From contig JAEWCA010000408.1 of assembly GCA_023390875.1 (NCBI GenBank), positions 1 to 7,591 on the forward strand: DNA of 7,591 nucleotides, written 5' to 3'. This DNA is from Actinomycetes bacterium (lineage in GTDB: Bacteria > Actinomycetota > Actinomycetes > Actinomycetales > Cellulomonadaceae). This document shows, in pieces, positions 5,747 to 7,591 of this stretch; position 1 is the stretch's first letter; each line of letters opens with the position of its first letter. The notes under the pieces were generated by a model. The model had not been told where the DNA came from. It ran no database searches and saw nothing but the letters and a program-made list of their open reading frames with translations. A program made the position numbers and the translations under genes.

Positions 5747-7539
5747 GGGTTCACCGTCACGGTGTTGGTCACGGTGTTCGAGACGTACGACGCGCCGCTG
5801 CTGCTCTCGAAGCGGTAGTCGTACGTGAACGAGCACGAGGTCGAGATGGACGTGCTCTTGGGCGTGAACTTCACCGTGCCGGCGTTCGCGTCGACCACGG
5901 AGGCGGACCCGCAGTTCGCGTTGCTCGACGCGTTGACCACCACGATCTTGTACTTCCCGCTCCAGCCCGACGCCGCCGGCAGGTCGTTCGACACGACCGA
6001 GATGGCGGTCGGCGTGGCGTTGTCCTTCATCGACACGGCGGAGTCGGCGACGGCTGCCGGGACGATCGCGATCGTGTACGTGCCGGTCGGGCCGGTCTTC
6101 GGGCCCGTCGGGTTCGTGATGGTGAACGTGAACGTGTAGAGCCCCACCGGCTGCCCGGCGACCTGGTTGAACGTGGCGACCGTCTTCGCCGGGTTCAGGG
6201 TCACCGAGCCCTGGCTCGGCAGCGTCGTGCCCAGCGCGATCGTGTAGTTCGAGGCGTTGCTCGTCTTGTTGAGGATGTCGAGGTTCGCAGCCGTGGCCGT
6301 CGCGCTGTACGGAAGCGTGATCGACGGTGTACCGCCGTTCGGCGTGACGGGCGTCTGCACGGTGACGACGACGTTGACGACTGAGCTCTCCAGCGTCGAG
6401 GAGTCCACCGCCTTGTACTGCAGCGTCACCGTGCCGGCGGTCGACGGGGGCGTGAACCGCAGCTTGCCTCCGACCACCGTGGCCGACCCGCTGGTCTTGA
6501 CGATCGTCAGGCCCGTGCCGAGGTCGTTCGCGAGGACGTCGATGTCGACATCGGCCCCTCCGGCGAACGCGGTCGCGGTGTCAGCGGTGGCCTTCGGGAG
6601 CACCGTGATCATCACGGTCGCCTCGTTGGACTGTCGGCCTGCGGCGTCCTTGAGCTTGTACGTGAGCGACGTCGTGCCCGAGGAGTTGCCCGGCACGTAC
6701 GTGATGTAGCCCATCGAGGCCCCGGACGTGGTGACGGTGGCCGTGCCGAAGCCCGGCCCGGACGTGATGGTCGTCGGGTTTGCGGTGACGGTGCCCATGA
6801 CGTCGTTCGCCAGGACGTTGGTCGGGAGCGCCGACGTCGTGCCGGCGACCGACGAGATCGCGTCGTCGTAGGCGACGGGCTTCGCGGTGAGGTTCCAGTT
6901 GGCGTCGAGCGTGGGGTCGACGAGCGTCGACGTGCGGTACTCGCACGGAGCTGCGGTCGTGCACGACTGCGCCTTGCTGCCCTTCCAGCTGACCACGACG
7001 GTCACCCGGTACATCAGCACGTCCGACGACGTGCCGGTCTTGACGCAGTTCTGCTCGCTCGCGCTCGCCGCCTTCGGGCGGTAGCACGTGCCGATCAGCG
7101 TCGTGACCTTGTAGTCGACTCCCCCGACCTTCGCGGTCGTCACGACCGGGACGACCGACTTCCGGCCGGTCGAGGCGTCGACGACGGGCCGGCTCGCCGC
7201 CCAGCCGTCGGACACCTTGTTCATCAGCGTGACGTCCGCCGGGTACGCGGCCCACGCCGCGTCGGTCTCGGTCGAGCTGCGGCCGATGAGCAGCCCGCTC
7301 ACGTGGTTCGTGGTGTCCACCTCGCGCGCGGAGACGGAGCGCGCGAGCTCCATCGCCTGGTTCGCCACGGCCACGGAGGCCTGCGACCGCTGCAGGTGGT
7401 TGGTGTTCTGCATCGCGCGCACGAAGAAGGCGAGCGCCGCTGCGGCGACGATGCCGAGCAGGAACAGGGCGACGACGACCTCGATGAGGCTGAAGCCGGA
7501 GTCGGCGGAGCCTCGGCGGGCCTCGAGAGCCTTCTTCAC
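5743..7539 (-). CDS. PilV-like type IV prepilin with tandem Ig-like domains (598 aa)
   Basis: A large prepilin, probably a minor pilin or pilus-borne adhesin. The class III signal is short and basic (residues 1-15). Cleavage is expected after Gly15, before FSLIEVV, leaving Phe as mature residue 1 and Glu20 as the +5 Glu, followed by a hydrophobic helix to about residue 40. Residues 41-215 look like a pilin-type region with four Cys (152, 165, 193, 199). From about residue 219 to the end come roughly four Ig-like modules (about 219-315, 316-396, 397-494, 495-598). Three carry the V(L/S)xND signature: VLANDV at 242, VLANDL at 335, VVSNDL at 515. This matches Big_9/cadherin-like modules; the third module is divergent. 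Cys543 and Cys569 may form a disulfide in the last one. Ordinary PilV proteins are about 120-220 aa, so this one is greatly enlarged. The GTG start has a GAAGGGA site 7 bases upstream. The gene overlaps the next by GTGA. Prepilin assignment is firm; the PilV label and adhesive role are inferred. Confidence 0.9.
   Translation of the reverse strand: MKKALEARRGSADSGFSLIEVVVALFLLGIVAAAALAFFVRAMQNTNHLQRSQASVAVANQAMELARSVSAREVDTTNHVSGLLIGRSSTETDAAWAAYPADVTLMNKVSDGWAASRPVVDASTGRKSVVPVVTTAKVGGVDYKVTTLIGTCYRPKAASASEQNCVKTGTSSDVLMYRVTVVVSWKGSKAQSCTTAAPCEYRTSTLVDPTLDANWNLTAKPVAYDDAISSVAGTTSALPTNVLANDVMGTVTANPTTITSGPGFGTATVTTSGASMGYITYVPGNSSGTTSLTYKLKDAAGRQSNEATVMITVLPKATADTATAFAGGADVDIDVLANDLGTGLTIVKTSGSATVVGGKLRFTPPSTAGTVTLQYKAVDSSTLESSVVNVVVTVQTPVTPNGGTPSITLPYSATATAANLDILNKTSNASNYTIALGTTLPSQGSVTLNPAKTVATFNQVAGQPVGLYTFTFTITNPTGPKTGPTGTYTIAIVPAAVADSAVSMKDNATPTAISVVSNDLPAASGWSGKYKIVVVNASSNANCGSASVVDANAGTVKFTPKSTSISTSCSFTYDYRFESSSGASYVSNTVTNTVTVNP
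5746..6885 (-). other. Region encoding about four Ig-like (Big_9/cadherin-like) modules
   Basis: Sub-gene region covering residues 219-598 of the PilV-like prepilin. Modules run about 80-105 residues each, are rich in Thr, Val, Ser and Ala, and alternate short beta-strand-like stretches. The recurring pattern is a small residue-x-D near the start, then V(L/S)xND, then a Y/F-x-P strand, then an alternating V-x-V terminal strand (for example ITVLP at 311 and VVTVQ at 391). Such modules are usually extracellular stalk or adhesion domains. Boundaries are approximate because they were set by eye. Confidence 0.75.
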
Positions 7540-7559
7540 CGTCTGTTCCCTTCGGTTCG

Positions 7560-7591
7560 TCAGAAACGGTCTTCCGGGGACGGCCGAGGCC
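7560..7591 (-). CDS. Possible 3' end of an upstream gene (partial)
   Basis: In one minus-strand frame the edge of the window reads PRPSPEDRF followed by TGA at 7562-7560, ending 20 bases before the PilV-like start, with that gene's ribosome binding site in between. The spacing suits an operon neighbour, and the short reading is compatible with a real C-terminus, but about ten codons are too few to be sure and no family can be recognised. Confidence 0.25.
   Translation of the reverse strand, partial: PRPSPEDRF

Noticed and set aside
6530..6830. Similar DNA at the VLAND motifs of Ig-like modules 1 and 2, considered as a recent duplication
   Set aside because: The match is about 18 bases with two differences and does not extend beyond the conserved protein motif, so it reflects domain conservation rather than a recent DNA repeat.
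1..7591. CRISPR arrays, tRNA or rRNA genes, insertion sequences, toxin-antitoxin or defence genes
   Set aside because: No periodic direct repeats, no cloverleaf-like sequence, no transposase or terminal repeats were seen; nearly all bases are accounted for by pilus genes.

Overview
The window is a block of type IV pilus (T4P) genes from a high-GC Gram-positive bacterium. All genes I can support lie on the minus strand, so transcription runs from high to low coordinates. Several features point to an actinobacterium: strongly G/C-biased third codon positions, frequent GTG starts, the form of the PilM/PilN/PilO and PilD proteins, and the absence of PilP/PilQ outer-membrane genes after pilO. A cellulomonad or other member of the Micrococcales would fit, but the genus is inference and cannot be settled from this sequence.

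Right part (about 7539 to 3498, read leftwards): three prepilin-like genes in a tightly coupled chain. First is a 598-aa PilV-like prepilin whose C-terminal two thirds is a run of bacterial Ig-like (Big_9/cadherin-like) modules. Second is a 221-aa PilW-like minor prepilin. Third is a 527-aa PilX/GspK-like prepilin that lacks the usual Glu at mature position +5 and ends in six ricin-B-type repeats, which amounts to two tandem beta-trefoil lectin domains. The first junction is a GTGA overlap and the second a TGATG overlap. My reading is that they form a pilus-tip or priming complex carrying large adhesive heads.

Middle (3474 to 2704): pilD, the prepilin peptidase that would process all three prepilins. 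Its start overlaps or abuts the end of the lectin gene and is ambiguous. About 100 bases follow without a gene. They hold a promoter-like element resembling sigma-28/WhiG-family sites and then a strong ribosome binding site.

Left part (2603 to 39): pilM, pilN and pilO, the cytoplasmic and inner-membrane alignment subcomplex, joined by a 4-base overlap (pilM/pilN) and a 1-base gap (pilN/pilO). Right after pilO the window ends in two small inverted repeats that may be a terminator.

The major pilin, the assembly and retraction ATPases (PilB, PilT) and the platform protein PilC are not in the window. They may lie upstream, beyond the right edge. The most interesting points are the lectin-bearing E5-less pilin, the Ig-array pilin, and the possible motility-type sigma factor promoter in front of pilM.
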